Origin: Saccopteryx bilineata
Lineage: Eukaryota; Chordata; Mammalia; Chiroptera; Emballonuridae
Assembly (NCBI RefSeq): GCF_036850765.1
Contig: NC_089495.1
Location: forward strand, 192,031,847-192,095,846
Length of the DNA: 64,000 nt
Direction of reading: 5' to 3'
In this document: in pieces, positions 24,350-35,879 of the stretch
Layout of the letters: every line of letters starts with the position of its first letter
Numbering within the stretch: position 1 is the stretch's first letter
Position numbers and translations under genes: made by a program
The notes under the pieces: model-generated
Seen by the model: only the letters and a program-made list of their open reading frames with translations
The model's database searches: none
What the model was told of the DNA's origin: nothing

Positions 24350-24965
24350 CATTAGAAATGCCCAAACCTGGAGAGGATTTTTATGAGTTTATTTCAGCCA
24401 AACTGATGACAGTTGCCAGGAAGCAAGAGCTCAGTGGATTGAAAAAATGCTCTAGAAAATGGCAGTCTTACCAGCTATTTTGTACATCAGAATCAAAGGA
24501 GGAGATGTAAGCGAGTTACATGGTATCCATTTGTGATAAATTAGGGAGGGGAGAGAAAGCAAAGGAGGGGTGGATCCCTGAGATTGGTGAAAAACTAAAA
24601 CAGACACATACATACTTCTGCATGGGTGGGTATAGGATGGCTAACGAGGAACATAAGCACATCTCCAGCACATAAAGCTGGTATGCGGGGAACAAGATAA
24701 GGGGAGGGTTTCCGTGCTCTCATGTTCCGGTGGGAGATTGTGCCCTGACTGCTCAGGATAAAGGGGGTTACTCTTGGCATTCCAAAAATATGTTATCGTA
24801 GATGCGAGAGACCGGCTCAGTTAAGGTAAAGACAGACCTTTGTCAGGGAAGATACAGGCCTAGGATATGACTACCTGCCACGACTCCCTTCAGTTAAGTT
24901 TTAATTTCAGACCGTCCTAGGTGGTTACTTTCAGTCTCTGAATTTATAAGACCACCATGCAGACC
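24350..24965. repeat. Possible LTR-retroelement segment
   Basis: Composition and phrases such as 'gagtttatttcagccaaactgatgac' resemble antisense mammalian LTRs. Termini and duplications could not be found, so this is a weak call. Confidence 0.3.
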
Positions 24966-25674
24966 TCCCTTGCCAGGGTTAGCACGTGGCCCCTTTTTCG
25001 TCCACACTACAAATGTAATTGGAGACGTCTGCAAACAAGCCAACCTGAGGAGTGCTACGTGTTAAGGGAGAGGGATGCACAGCTGGGTTGGGTCCTCACG
25101 GGAACTGTTTCCCCTCCTCTCTCTCTTCATCCTGAGCTCATGCTTTTGTTATGATAGTCGATTTTTCCTGGGATTCCTCCCCCCCCCCCATGTCTTGGGT
25201 TTTATGTCTTTAATTTTTGGACAGTAGAAGCACATTGTCTGAGATCTTGGCTGGTTTCAGAGAATTGCTGATGTCCATTGTGGCTGGAATTGGAGAGTGG
25301 CAAGATCTGAGATGGGCCAGGTTTTATGGATTCTTCTAAATCATGTTAAACATGAGGAATTTGAACTTGACCTTGAAGGCAGTGGTGGAAAGCCATTCAA
25401 AGATTAAGTGAGGGAGGAACAGGAAGATTTATTTATTTATAATTTCTCTTCAGCTTTCCTATGATATAGCAAAAGAGTAAATGCAGTTCTTGGTTCCAAA
25501 AACAAAATAAAGAATTGGAGGGGGGGATGTGGAATAGCTGCTGAATGCTTTATTTCTGCTGCGAACATTTCTAAGGTGTTTGCTGCCTGTCTGATAGCCT
25601 TTGACACATTTACAGGATTCTTAGTATTAGTATGGTTTTAGTCTACTTTAATTTATTTTAGTTGGCAATTTAGA

Positions 25675-27120
25675 TACATCCAAAGTAAAATTTCTTCTCC
25701 AACTTTTTATTATGAAAAAAAACATACAGACCAGTTAAAACGAGAACACAGTGAACGCATTACCCTCCATGTAGAGTCAACAGTTATTATCATTTTGCCT
25801 TGTTTATTTTCACTCTAGCTTTCTTTTCTCCCCTCTGAACCATGTGAAATTAAATTGTAGAGTGATATGAAGATCCTTGACCTTTAAATATATCAGCATC
25901 ACCTTTTAAAAAAAATGAGAATATTCTCCTGTATAACCACAATACTATTGTAAGCACTAAGAAAATTAATAGTACTTTCCTAAGGTGTTCTAATAATCCA
26001 CATTTCCCCAGTGGTGCCCAAAATATTATCTTAGGTGTGCTGCCCCCAAGTCACATGTTATATTTGATTGTCTCTTTGGTCTCAGTCTCACTCTCATTCC
26101 CTCGTTATATTAACTTTTCTTGAAGAGTCCAGGCAAGTTGTTTTATAGACTTGTCTACATTCTGGAATTGCCAGGTGTTCATTTGATGGTTTGATGTGTT
26201 CCTTAATCCCCTGTATTTGTTAACAAGAAGATAGTTTAAAAGTTTGATTAGATTTAGGCTGAAAGTTTTTGGCAAGAACACTTTGTAAGTAAGGTGACCA
26301 ACTTTATTACAATGAAAAGGAGAACAAAAATAAATGGAAAGAAACAATATCGTAAATAAAAGAAACATTTTATTCATTGCAACAATAATACACTATCATA
26401 TGATAAATGCATTATAAAAACATTTGCAATATTTTATATTATAATTATGCTTACATGCCTATTAATTTTTAGTAACAATTGTAAGAAATATTATCTAAAT
26501 GAGTACTTTTCCATTGAGTATTTTTTGTCAATGTATCATCTTGTAACAATGTATCAGAAATATCTGTACAAGAAATATCCCACATATTGAATTTTACGTG
26601 AATTGTGCTTACTTGTCTATGATTGAATATTCACTGAGAAATAATCATGAGTCTGCAATGTCGTATGTGCCGTGTCGTGTTTCAGTAAGAAGTACACAAA
26701 GCCATTTGTGCACTCGGTATATCGTGCGCTCTCTCAGGCTCTCCCGTGCAGTGCGCATGCGTCTCATAATCGTGTCTCCCAGCACTGTACTGATCCTTGA
26801 TGAATCATCATGTCAAATACAAATATATCACATCACACACAGTGGATTGACTCTGCATTGATCGAATACGGACATTTACAGGTTAGTCTTCCAATATCAA
26901 AAGGGAGGACGTGCAGGAGGACACTTTTTGAGGGAGGACGGAACTTACAAAAGAAGGACTGTCCTCCCTAAAGGAAGACGATTGGTCACCTTATTGAAGG
27001 TCATGTTGGCTTGTTCCAATGTTAGAGATGGCTGGTTTGATCCTTGGGTCAAGTGGTGCCTGTCAGATTTCTCTATTGTAAATTATGTTTTTCCCTTTGC
27101 AAATAAGTAGTCTCCGGGAA
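25675..27120 (-). repeat. Old L1M, antisense, split by a TIR element
   Basis: 'aagagtccaggcaagttgttttatagac' before and 'tgtcagatttctctattgtaaa' after the element at 26291-26992 are consecutive parts of an antisense L1M 3' region. Confidence 0.7.
26291..26992. mobile_element. TIR DNA transposon, non-autonomous, CpG-rich core
   Basis: The ends are inverted: 'aaggtgaccaact' at the left and 'attggtcacctt' at the right, each next to a TA. It sits in an antisense L1M. The stretch at about 26655-26780 has around ten CpGs, far above its intron surroundings, and the right end has 'ggaggac' repeats. No transposase frame is visible. Superfamily is open: flanking TA favours Tc1/mariner, while the GGTGACC ends could suit a hAT-Tip100 type. 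Confidence 0.65.
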
Positions 27121-27924
27121 GGGTTTTTCTTTTTTTAAGAATTTGTTTTTAATGTTCCAGAGTAGTCTTACAAGTTTGGACCATGCATTGTGCTTTTCAG
27201 CATTCCCTGTAGAGTAGGTTGGTCCTTCTGTTTCCGTGGTCTTGGTGGCACTTGTATTGCTTTATCAGGTGAGCTTATTTAGCTAAAGAGAAAAAGTCAT
27301 TGTCTGATCATTCTGGACCCAAGGAAAGAAAAAGTGATGTAATAGATGACAGAAAATGAGCCCAGCGTTCTGCATGGCTCAGAGGACTCTTTTCAAGGAC
27401 TATAATTTGATGTTTGTGAAAGATAAGCCATCTGGTCTGGGGGAAGGATTTCATACCCACGGGGGAGACCTTGTTTTGCTAAGTGTTTATGCCTTAGAGT
27501 TACGAATTAGACATATTCATGTGTTTTCTCTATTAATTTTTGCCTTTCTATGGAAATCATGGCTCTGATTTCATGTGGTAGATAATTTGAGTGTTAAAAT
27601 TGGCTAGGCTGATGCCTTCTGCAAACACTTAAATTCCCAAAGAGTAGATAACCCTGTTAGTCTAATATAATCTTTCAGGCTAACAGTAATATGATTATAA
27701 TGTATTATCTCCGTGACATGGAGAATAATCTCCTTTCCAAAAGAGGATCAGGAGGGAGACCAAAGAACTGTCTATGGAAGAATACTTTGGGATTGTCAGC
27801 TAGCTAGAGGAAACTTGCTTGGTGAAATTATAACAAGAAGAACTGGAGGTTTTTGGATAATTATGAGTCATTTGGGGGTATAGTGAAGGTGGAATAATAG
27901 TTTGAGATTGGGGAAACAAAACTC

Positions 27925-28335
27925 AGTGGAGTAAATTTGAACATGTAATTGGCTTTATTAAACACTTCATGAACTACTCAGCATTTTATCTAGCAGCTAA
28001 AAGGTCACTCGGAGGGGCTGTACAAAATGGGAGGTTTTTATAGGAAGAAGGTGGGGCAAGGGAGTTTTTAACAGAAGAAAATGAAAGACATCTTTGTGTG
28101 TGTGTGGAGAAATGGAAGGGTTTTTATCATGCAGATTGTCTTTTATTTCTATGGGAATGGAGAGGTTCCAAGTGACAGATTACCTCATTGGAGTTGATTT
28201 GAAAATGCCAGATTGGTTGATTAAGATTCTATTTCTGTGAGGTTGAAACTGCAGTTAGATCAGGTGTTAAATCTAGTTTTGGTATCCTGGGCTTTTAGCA
28301 CTGGTGATGCCTTTGGTTTTCTCTTTAACAGTCTG
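27925..28335 (-). repeat. LTR-like segment, antisense
   Basis: 'taattggctttattaaacacttcatgaa', 'ggaggtttttatagg' and 'ttgatttgaaaatgcc' resemble an antisense mammalian ERV LTR. Exact ends are not resolved. Confidence 0.4.
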
Positions 28336-28852
28336 GAGGGGATCCCGTATGAGGCAAAAGCTTGGTTGCATGTTTTGTGTGTGTGTCCCCAATTAAAAAT
28401 GTATGATTAAAAAAAAAAAAAAGAAAAAGACCATGTCTTAAGACAGCATTCCCAGAGTGTGTTCATAGATTTTAAATAGTGTTGTGTAAAAAAAGCAGAT
28501 TCAGTAACTCTGAAAACTTTGAAATTTGGAATCTATTGGGAACCGATTTGGTTACTGCAAGAATTTTCACTGTTGGAACAGTCTCCTTACCTTACAAGAG
28601 TTTTTCTGGCCATCATGGAAATGCTACACAGTAACAAAGGAAAAAAATGCAGATGACCCATAATTCTAGCAGAGTTGACACTGAACATCTAGATAGACAA
28701 TTTGTAAAATTATTTTACGTATATATTTTCTCGTGTCTTTTTCTTTAACACAAATGTGATATACTATATTGCTTAGTTTTCCATGGTATGACTTTGACAT
28801 AATTTTTTTCCTAGTCCCTTTTGTGCACATTTAGGTAGTGGAGTTTTGCTTT

Positions 28853-29300
28853 GTTGAGGGAGGAATAAACTTTTCCTCTACTCCCAAGGTTCTTCTGGCT
28901 GGTCTAATAATCAAAACAGAGATAAGGCAGATTAGCAAGAGAAAATAACCAAATTGAATAGATAGGTATGTATGGGACTTCCCGTATCCGTGAGGGAGTC
29001 AGAGACCCCATGTACAGAAGAGCTTCAGAGACAGAAAGGGGGATGAGGTAATCACCTTTGGTTGTTCAGAGGGTCTTTGCATAAAGAAGAACAGACACTT
29101 AGTGAATAGAAGTTTGCCCTGTTCTATAGATAAGTCAAAAGAAGTTATCTCTGATTGTTTGTTATTGTATAAGGGCAAGGCCCCTAATTCAAATTCTTCT
29201 TGGTAGTAGTTAAAGGGAGGGGCAGAGTCTGATGCAAAAAATTGTCTTTAGGTCAAACTAATCTGCATACCACTGAGCCATATTTGTGGTGGCTCATCCT
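28853..29300. repeat. LTR-like segment
   Basis: Starts with TG ('tgttgagggaggaataaac') and contains 'aaggttcttctggctggtctaataatc' and 'aaactaatctgcataccactgagcc', resembling mammalian solo LTRs. No duplication was identified. Confidence 0.4.
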
Positions 29301-29312
29301 GAAGCTCCACAG

Positions 29313-29642
29313 CTTTTTTTTGCTTTTTTTTTTCGGAGACAGAGAGAGGGACAGATAGGGACAGACAGACAGGAACGGAGAGAGATGAGAAGCATCAATC
29401 ATCAGTTTTTCGTTGTGGCACCTTAGTAGTTGTTCATTGATTGCTTTCTCATACGAACCTTGACCATGGGGCTACAGCAGACTGAGTAACCCCTTGCTCG
29501 AGCCAGCGACCTTGGGTTCAAGCTGGTGAGCCTTGCCCAAACCAGATGAGCCCGCGCTCAAGCTGGCGACCTTGGGGTCTCGAACCTGGGTCCTCCGCAT
29601 CCCAGTCTGACACTCTTATCCACTGCGCCACCACCTGGTCAG
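29313..29642 (-). repeat. Long tRNA-derived SINE
   Basis: Antisense copy with flanking 'ccacagcttttt' repeats. It ends 'gcgccaccacctggtcagg'. Confidence 0.88.
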
Positions 29643-29692
29643 GTCAACCACAGCTTTTTATTAATACTGATAAAGACATCCTTGAGCATACT

Positions 29693-30035
29693 TCTTTTTT
29701 TTTTTTTTTTTTTTTTGGTGGCACAGACAGTCAGAAAGAGGGACAGACAGAAAAGGAGAGAGATGAGAAACATCAATTCTTTGTTGCGGTTCCTTAGTTC
29801 ATTGATTGATTTCTCATGTGCCTTGACGGGGGTGGGGGTGGGGGTGGGGGTGGGGGTGGGGGTGGGGGGTGGCTACAGCAGACCGAGTGACTCCTTGCTC
29901 GAGCTAGCTACCTTGGGCTCAAGCTGGTGAGCTTTGCTCAAACCAGATAAGCCCGCACTCAAGCTGGTGACCTTGGGGTCTCGAACCTGGGTCCTCCACA
30001 TCCCAGTTTGACACTCTATCCACTGCCTGGTCAGG
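29693..30035 (-). repeat. Long tRNA-derived SINE with internal (GGGGGT)n
   Basis: Antisense copy flanked by 'catacttcttt'-like repeats. At 29828-29870 the usual 'ccttgaccgtggggct' site is expanded to about six GGGGGT units. The head end is shortened ('ccactgcctggtcagg'). Confidence 0.88.
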
Positions 30036-30734
30036 CTTGAACATACTTCTTATTTGTCCAGTTACTTCTTTAGGTTGAATACCTGAAAGTGGAAACTGTT
30101 GGGTTAAAGGGTATGAGCATTTCACTTTGGTATCTATTGCCAGGTTGCCCTCTATGGGTAATATCAATTTATGTTACTTTCCACAAGGTATGAGGTGCCT
30201 ATTTCCCCAATCCTCACCAACATTCATCATGACTACTTTTCTGAATCATTTAGACAAGCAACTTCTAGCTTCATCCTAAAATCTTATGTTACATATTTGC
30301 AAAGGGATAGAAAAAACAGTGGTAGACAAAGGCATTTCAGAGTGGAAGAAATTCAGCTCTTTGCTGTAGAATTGCATTTTTTAAAATCATCACTAAAATG
30401 CAATTTTCAGCATGGTTAGAAAGGAAGAAAGGATACATAAACCCTTCTATGACCCATGTGCTCCAGTACAATCTCCTGACCAAGTATGTAGGAGGAGGAG
30501 GTGGCCATGGGAATGTGCTTTTCATCTAAGGTAGGTATCACTGCCCAGCTTTTATTGTGAAGAGCTAGAGCACAATTGTTCTGGAAAGGAAGGCCAGCCA
30601 TGTAGGCCAGTCACACTGTAATTGCTGTGGAAGGAGAGGAGAGGGAAGACAGAAGGCTGTAAAACTGAGGTGTCTGTAACGCCAGGTTTTCCCAAATGAA
30701 GAGAGGAGAAAACAATGAAATTATAATTTTCAAC

Positions 30735-30900
30735 TTATTTGTAATTATAGTTGACATACAATATTATATTAGTTTTAGGTGTACAACATAGTGATTTAAC
30801 ATTTATATACAAAATGAGCACAATGAGTCACCGTACACAGTTGCACGATATTATTGAGTGTTCCCAGTGCTGTACATTACCTCTAATTGTGGGATTTTAA
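30735..30900 (-). repeat. L1 relic, antisense
   Basis: 'tagttgacatacaatattatattagttttaggtgtac' is a standard antisense L1 segment. A related short piece occurs at about 39770-39850. Confidence 0.75.
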
Positions 30901-31399
30901 GTTGAGGGAGACTTTGTAGTCTAGTGATTCTCAAGATCCAGAGGGAAAGGAGAAGAATCAGAATTTACCAGGGTTTGTCTAATTTGTAAAGCATAGTCAA
31001 TATTTATGTAATTTATATTTTGAAAACGTTCAGTGTGAATACAAAGTAAGGTTCTTATTTGCAGAAGACCTCTGTATGAATGTGCTCTGGTGACACCTGC
31101 TTATACTAAGCCTTAGTGACCCTTTTCACAGCTTTTCAGTGTACCAGTGATGGGGGTTAGGATTTGGTTGAAAAGACTGAGAAAACTATGTCCAGTTCAA
31201 TAGCACCATCTTATAGATGGGGTGGCCAGAAGCCAGCTAAGGATAGAACTCAAACCAATGTTATTGGCTGCCTCAGTCCAGGAGTTTCCCCTCCACCTTT
31301 CTTTCTTTGAAGGAAGATTTTTATGAAGGGTAAGGGTGTGATCATCTATGTTAGGTGTTTTTCATTTGTTGTTTATAAGGCTTCATAGCTTTTCCTTTT

Positions 31400-31600
31400 T
31401 TAAAAAACATTTTATTTAGACAGTTAATTTTAACGGGGTGACATTGATCAATTATGTAGATTCAAAGAAAACATCTCCAGGTCATTTTGACATTTGATTA
31501 TGTTGTATACCCATCACCCAAAGTCAAACTGTCCTCTGTCACCTTTTATTTGGTTTTCTTTATGCCCCTCCCCTCCCCAACCCCTCCTTCTAGCTTTTTC
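31400..31600 (-). repeat. 5'-truncated L1 3' end, antisense
   Basis: 'cggggtgacattgatcaatta', 'gttgtatacccatcacccaaagtcaaactgtcctctgtcacc', then a C-rich segment. Same subfamily as 54122-54578. Flanks share 'tagctttt'. Confidence 0.75.
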
Positions 31601-32471
31601 TTTTAAAGCTATGTAAGATGCTGTCAGGGGTAGAAATCAGTTAACTTATCTGTTATTTTTTGGTTGCTTTTCAGTTGTTTTCCAAATTTTTGTTTTTAGA
31701 AATAATTTAATAAAAAACTACACAGAATGTCCTCGTATTTGGGATAATTTATTTGAAATAGCTAGATCAGAGGGTATGAGCATATTTATGTCTCTTTGTT
31801 GAATTTGCAAATAGTTTTCTCAAAGGGTTATACCAGTTTATACTTACACCAGCAAAGTTAGTCAAGTATCAGTTTCACTCAGCTGTTTTCTGGCTTTAGG
31901 CTCTTTCTTCCATGGTTGCAGAAAAATCAGTGTACTTCTTATGAGAAAACAAAGCACCTTCACCAAGTGGCCACAGCATGCTGCATGCTAAGCTGTAATT
32001 TGTTAATTTAATCAATGACTGAGTGTCTACTGTTTATCAGATATTGTGGATGCAGAAAAGGATAAGACAGTCTGTACTCTTGCAGAGTTGCAGCCTGCTT
32101 GCTGGAAGAGACATGATCAAATTTCTAGGGGTCATGAATAGAAGTTTATGTATCAATTGGGAAAGAGCCAAGACAATTCTAATCTTGGAGTTGGGATACT
32201 ATTTAGGAAAAGCTATGAAAAGAGCCATTAAAGCTTGGTATGAGCAGGTGTCACTAGAGCACATTTATGTAGAGGAGAGGTGTCCCCAGGGGCAGGAGGC
32301 ATGGTTCTGTCTGGTCAGTGGGATAGAAAGGGAGAGAGAGAGAGAGAAAGCCCAAGAAGTGGGCAGAGTCTTTGTCTAGAATCAGCTCCAGAGGGCAGTG
32401 ATGCTCTGCTGGTCTGTGTCTCTAGCACATTCCTATCCGGGGACATTTGTACTCAGTCTGAGACACCCCTG

Positions 32472-32493
32472 CCCCCCCCCCCCCCCCCCCCCC
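32472..32493 (+). repeat. Poly(C) tract, 22 bases
   Basis: Uninterrupted C run in intron 1. Other long mononucleotide C/G runs lie at 33414-33431, 46453-46465, 47004-47020 and 62824-62837. Confidence 0.95.
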
Positions 32494-33329
32494 GGGCAGG
32501 CTGCAGTAGATGCAGGCATTCAGTGCAGACAACACCAGAAAGGTCATTTGTAGTTTTCTCTGACCTAGGCTTACGTTCTGGTTATACAGTGCGAGATTTG
32601 GGCATTCTTGTTTGCTGAACCCCTCTCGTGAGTGTGTACTTCCAGAGGTTGGTAATTGATCGAGCTATTAAGAATTTGGGGGGAAACAAAGCTGAATCAG
32701 TTAAGTGATTACCATAGACTACTCAGCTAGTTAATACCTGTTTAGGCAGCACTTTCATTTCTAATCTTGTGTACAGTTTAATAATTTAACAGAAAACAGA
32801 TTAACAGGTCAGTAGAAATGTTTACAGGGTGTTTCATCACAGTTAATTTTTACCACTTGGGTTTATTTTGTTTCTTGTTTTAAATAGCTGTAGCCATGAC
32901 TTTGAGTCGGGGTGAATTTGCTTGTTTTGAATGGTAGCTCCTAGTCGGCACGCCTGAAACCTGCTGCTGGACCGTTCCTTCAGTGTCAGCCCCTGAGCAC
33001 AGCACCCGAAGCCCTTTGGGATCTGGCTCCCCTCTGTTCTCCTAGCTTCCTGCCACGTTTTTGCCGTACATACCTCTCATTCCGGCCATAGCTGACTGCT
33101 TGAAGTTCCTCAGATGTATTTTCTCCTTCATGCTCCTTCATCTTCACTTGTGCTCCTCCCTTTCCTACTTCAGAGCTCTTTTTCTCTAGACCTTATCCCA
33201 GTGTCAGCTCTTCTTGAGTATTGGCCTGACCTGCCCTCACATGATGACTTCATAGCTGCTCTCCTGTGCTCCCTTATTGAAAAGTATGGCGTATGTATCA
33301 ACCTATGCACAAATAAGTGAATAACTTAG

Positions 33330-33730
33330 TGAATTTTTACAAAATGCGTATACCTATGTCACCAGGATCCAGGTCAAGAAATAAAAGATTATCAGAAGCC
33401 CCCTTTCAAGCCTCCCCCCCCCCCCCCCCCCAGGATACCTATTCTCCTGACTTCTAACACTATAGATTAGTTGCTTGTAGTTTGGACTTTTTGTATATGG
33501 AATTATACCATGTGTGCTCTCTGGTGTCATTTCATATGATATTTGAGATTTACCCATGTGGTTGCATATAGTTGTATTTTATTTATTTTGGTCACTGTAT
33601 GTTGAAATTCAAATAGGCTAGAAATTTTTTATCTGTTCTGTAGATGTACTTCTGGGCTCTTTTCAGTTTAGGGCTATTTTGAATGGTTCCTCATATTACA
33701 AATAGTGTTGTACAAGGTTTTGAAAACACT
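33330..33730 (-). repeat. L1 relic, antisense, with poly(C)
   Basis: 'ttatacctatgtcaccaggatccaggtcaagaa'-like start, 'ctcctgacttctaacac' and 'catgtggttgcatatagttg' are antisense L1M text. An 18-base C run lies at 33414-33431. Confidence 0.65.
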
Positions 33731-34009
33731 GTGTATTGTATTAAGGAACCAAACAGCTTGTGAGGAGTGAGAGTACCAGAAACATTTTTTGGGGAAAGCT
33801 GACCTATTTGGCAGCCATGCTCACTTGGTAAAAAGGAATCACTGAAGTTTTCTTAGGAACAGGTTAGTGCCGTGAAAACTCACAACACTTCGGTTTCCTC
33901 TCATAAATGAGTTGGGAGCTAACACAGGGAAAGGCTTGAAATCCCATTATCCTTGTCTCCTTAGGTACAGCTGAGTTCAGAAGACTTAGTTGTTTATTAT
34001 CCCAGCTTA

Positions 34010-34165
34010 TTCAGATATTTATTATGCATCTTCTGTGCTCCAGACACACTATTCTAGCCACCAGGAAGGGGCATAAGTCCTTGCCCTCATGGAACTCACA
34101 TTTTAGGGAGAGAGAGAGAGCAATAGACAAGACGAATAAGAAAATGTATAGTACGTTAAACAGGA
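34010..34165 (-). repeat. L2-like relic
   Basis: 'cagatatttattatgcatcttctgtgctccagacac' and 'ccttgccctcatggaactcacattttag' match the antisense L2 3' end. Confidence 0.55.
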
Positions 34166-34663
34166 ACATACAGCAGGCAAGGCAGGTGTGTGTGTGTGTG
34201 GGGGGGTAAGAGTGGTTAGAAGAGGAATGGCTTTTTTCCCTACTTCTCTTTTTAGCTTACCAAGCCAGCTGTCACAAACATTAAGGGTACACCTGTTTAG
34301 GATAAATTATGAACTCTTTTACGTATATAGACTCTTGCAGTTCTGTCTTCTTGGATTCATTTTGCTTGTAATCTGGAATATCCGATTTCATTATCTTATG
34401 AGTTAGAGGCATTTATTAATGTATATGTTCAGATGACAGTTGTGTTACCTGATTCATAAGGATATGGAAGCTGACTGGAACTCTGATGGAGAGGGGAGGG
34501 AAGAGTGTCTTCCTGTTAGGAGATCCGTGCATTGCTCCCGGAAGCTCCAGTTAAAGCCATGCTCCAGGGCTGCTTACACTGGCATCTGGCTGGACATTTC
34601 TAATTGTCAGTCTGAGTGGGGCTTACTTATCTTAACTGAATTGTGGTCATAAGAGATCCCTCC

Positions 34664-35080
34664 TGCCTGACCTGTGGTGGTGCAGTGGATAAAGTGCTGA
34701 CCTAGAACAATGGTCTGCAAACTCATTAGTTAACAGAGCCAAATATCAACAGTACAACGGTTGACGTTCCTTTTGAGAGTCAAATTTTTTAAACTTAAAC
34801 TATATAGGTAGGTACATTGTTATTAACTTAATTACGGTACTCCTAAGCTGGCCTTTGTGCCTGCACTCAAGGGGCCAAAGAGCCACATGTGGCTCGCGAG
34901 CCGTGGTTTGCCGACCACTGACCTAGAACACTGAGGTCGCCAGTTCAAAACCCTGGGCTTACCTGGTCAAGGCACACATGGGAGTTGTTGCTTCCTGCTC
35001 CTCCTCCCTTTTTCTCAATTTCACTCTCTTTCTCTCTCCACTCTCTCTAAAAAAATGAATAAATAAATTTTTTTTTTAAA
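34664..35080 (+). repeat. Short SINE, sense, interrupted by a hAT element
   Basis: Head 'gcctgacctgtggtggtgcagtggataaag' is separated from 'ctgaggtcgccagttcaaaacc' by a 213-bp DNA transposon. The tail is (AAAT)n/A-rich. The whole unit is flanked by the perfect 13-bp repeat aagagatccctcc (34651-34663, 35081-35093). Confidence 0.92.
34708..34920. mobile_element. Non-autonomous hAT, family A, inside a SINE
   Basis: Ends CAATGGTCTGCAAACTC and TTTGCCGACCACTG are inverted repeats. Flanked by a perfect 8-bp duplication, acctagaa (34700-34707, 34921-34928), the hAT signature. It lies within the SINE and so is younger than it. Confidence 0.93.
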
Positions 35081-35538
35081 AAGAGATCCCTCCATCTAGA
35101 TACTGGGGCTGGATAATTATTACCATTTCTCATGAAAGTGTGAAAAAGTTATGAGTAAACCTGAATTTGTAGTAAATGTTACTTAGCATTTCTCATACTG
35201 CATTATAATTACTTATTCAGCTGTGTCTGTTACTTATCCTGTGTTGTCTTCCTGACGCTTGTTCCCCTGGTGACCAAGGACTGTGTGTAAAAAGCACGAG
35301 GGAAGTGGGTGCTTAGTATACACTTGATTGAAACAATGGAGGACTTAACAGCTGTGTGCTAATTCAGAAACATTTTTTTAAGTTGTGATCCAGCCTCTGT
35401 TGATCAGGACAATGTTATTGGAAAGTACTATGTTTTTAAAGTAAAGCTCGTCAAAATGTTGTGGAGCCTCACGTCTCTCTGATTTTGACTTCACTAACCG
35501 TGTGACTTTGGGTAAATGACTTCTGGAGGACTTGACCT

Positions 35539-35873
35539 TTTTTTTTTTTTTTTTACAGGGACAGAGAGAGTCAGAGAGAGGGATAGATAGGGACAGACAG
35601 ACAGGAACGGAGAGAGATGAGAAGCATCAATCATTAGTTTTTTGTTGCGACACCTTAGTTGTTCATTGATTGCTTTCTCATATGTGCCTTGACCACGGGC
35701 CTTCAGCAGACCAAGTAACCCCTTGCTCGAGCCAGCGACCTTGGGTCCAAGCTGGTGAGCTTTTTGCTTAAACCAGATGAGCCCTTGCTCAAGCTGGTGA
35801 CCTCAGGGTCTTGAACCTGGGTGCCCCACACCCCAGTCCAACGCTCTATCTACTGCGCCACTGCCTGGGCAGG
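35539..35873 (-). repeat. Long tRNA-derived SINE
   Basis: Full antisense copy from T tract to 'gcgccactgcctgggcagg'. Confidence 0.88.
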
Positions 35874-35879
35874 TTGACT

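Larger units (their letters stand above)
28640..30260 (-). repeat. Old L1 relic split by LTR-like and SINE insertions
   Basis: Antisense L1-like text at about 28640-28850 and 30036-30260 ('actgttgggttaaagggtatgagc', 'ccaacattcatcatgac') is separated by an LTR-like block and two SINEs. It is probably a single old element. Confidence 0.5.
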
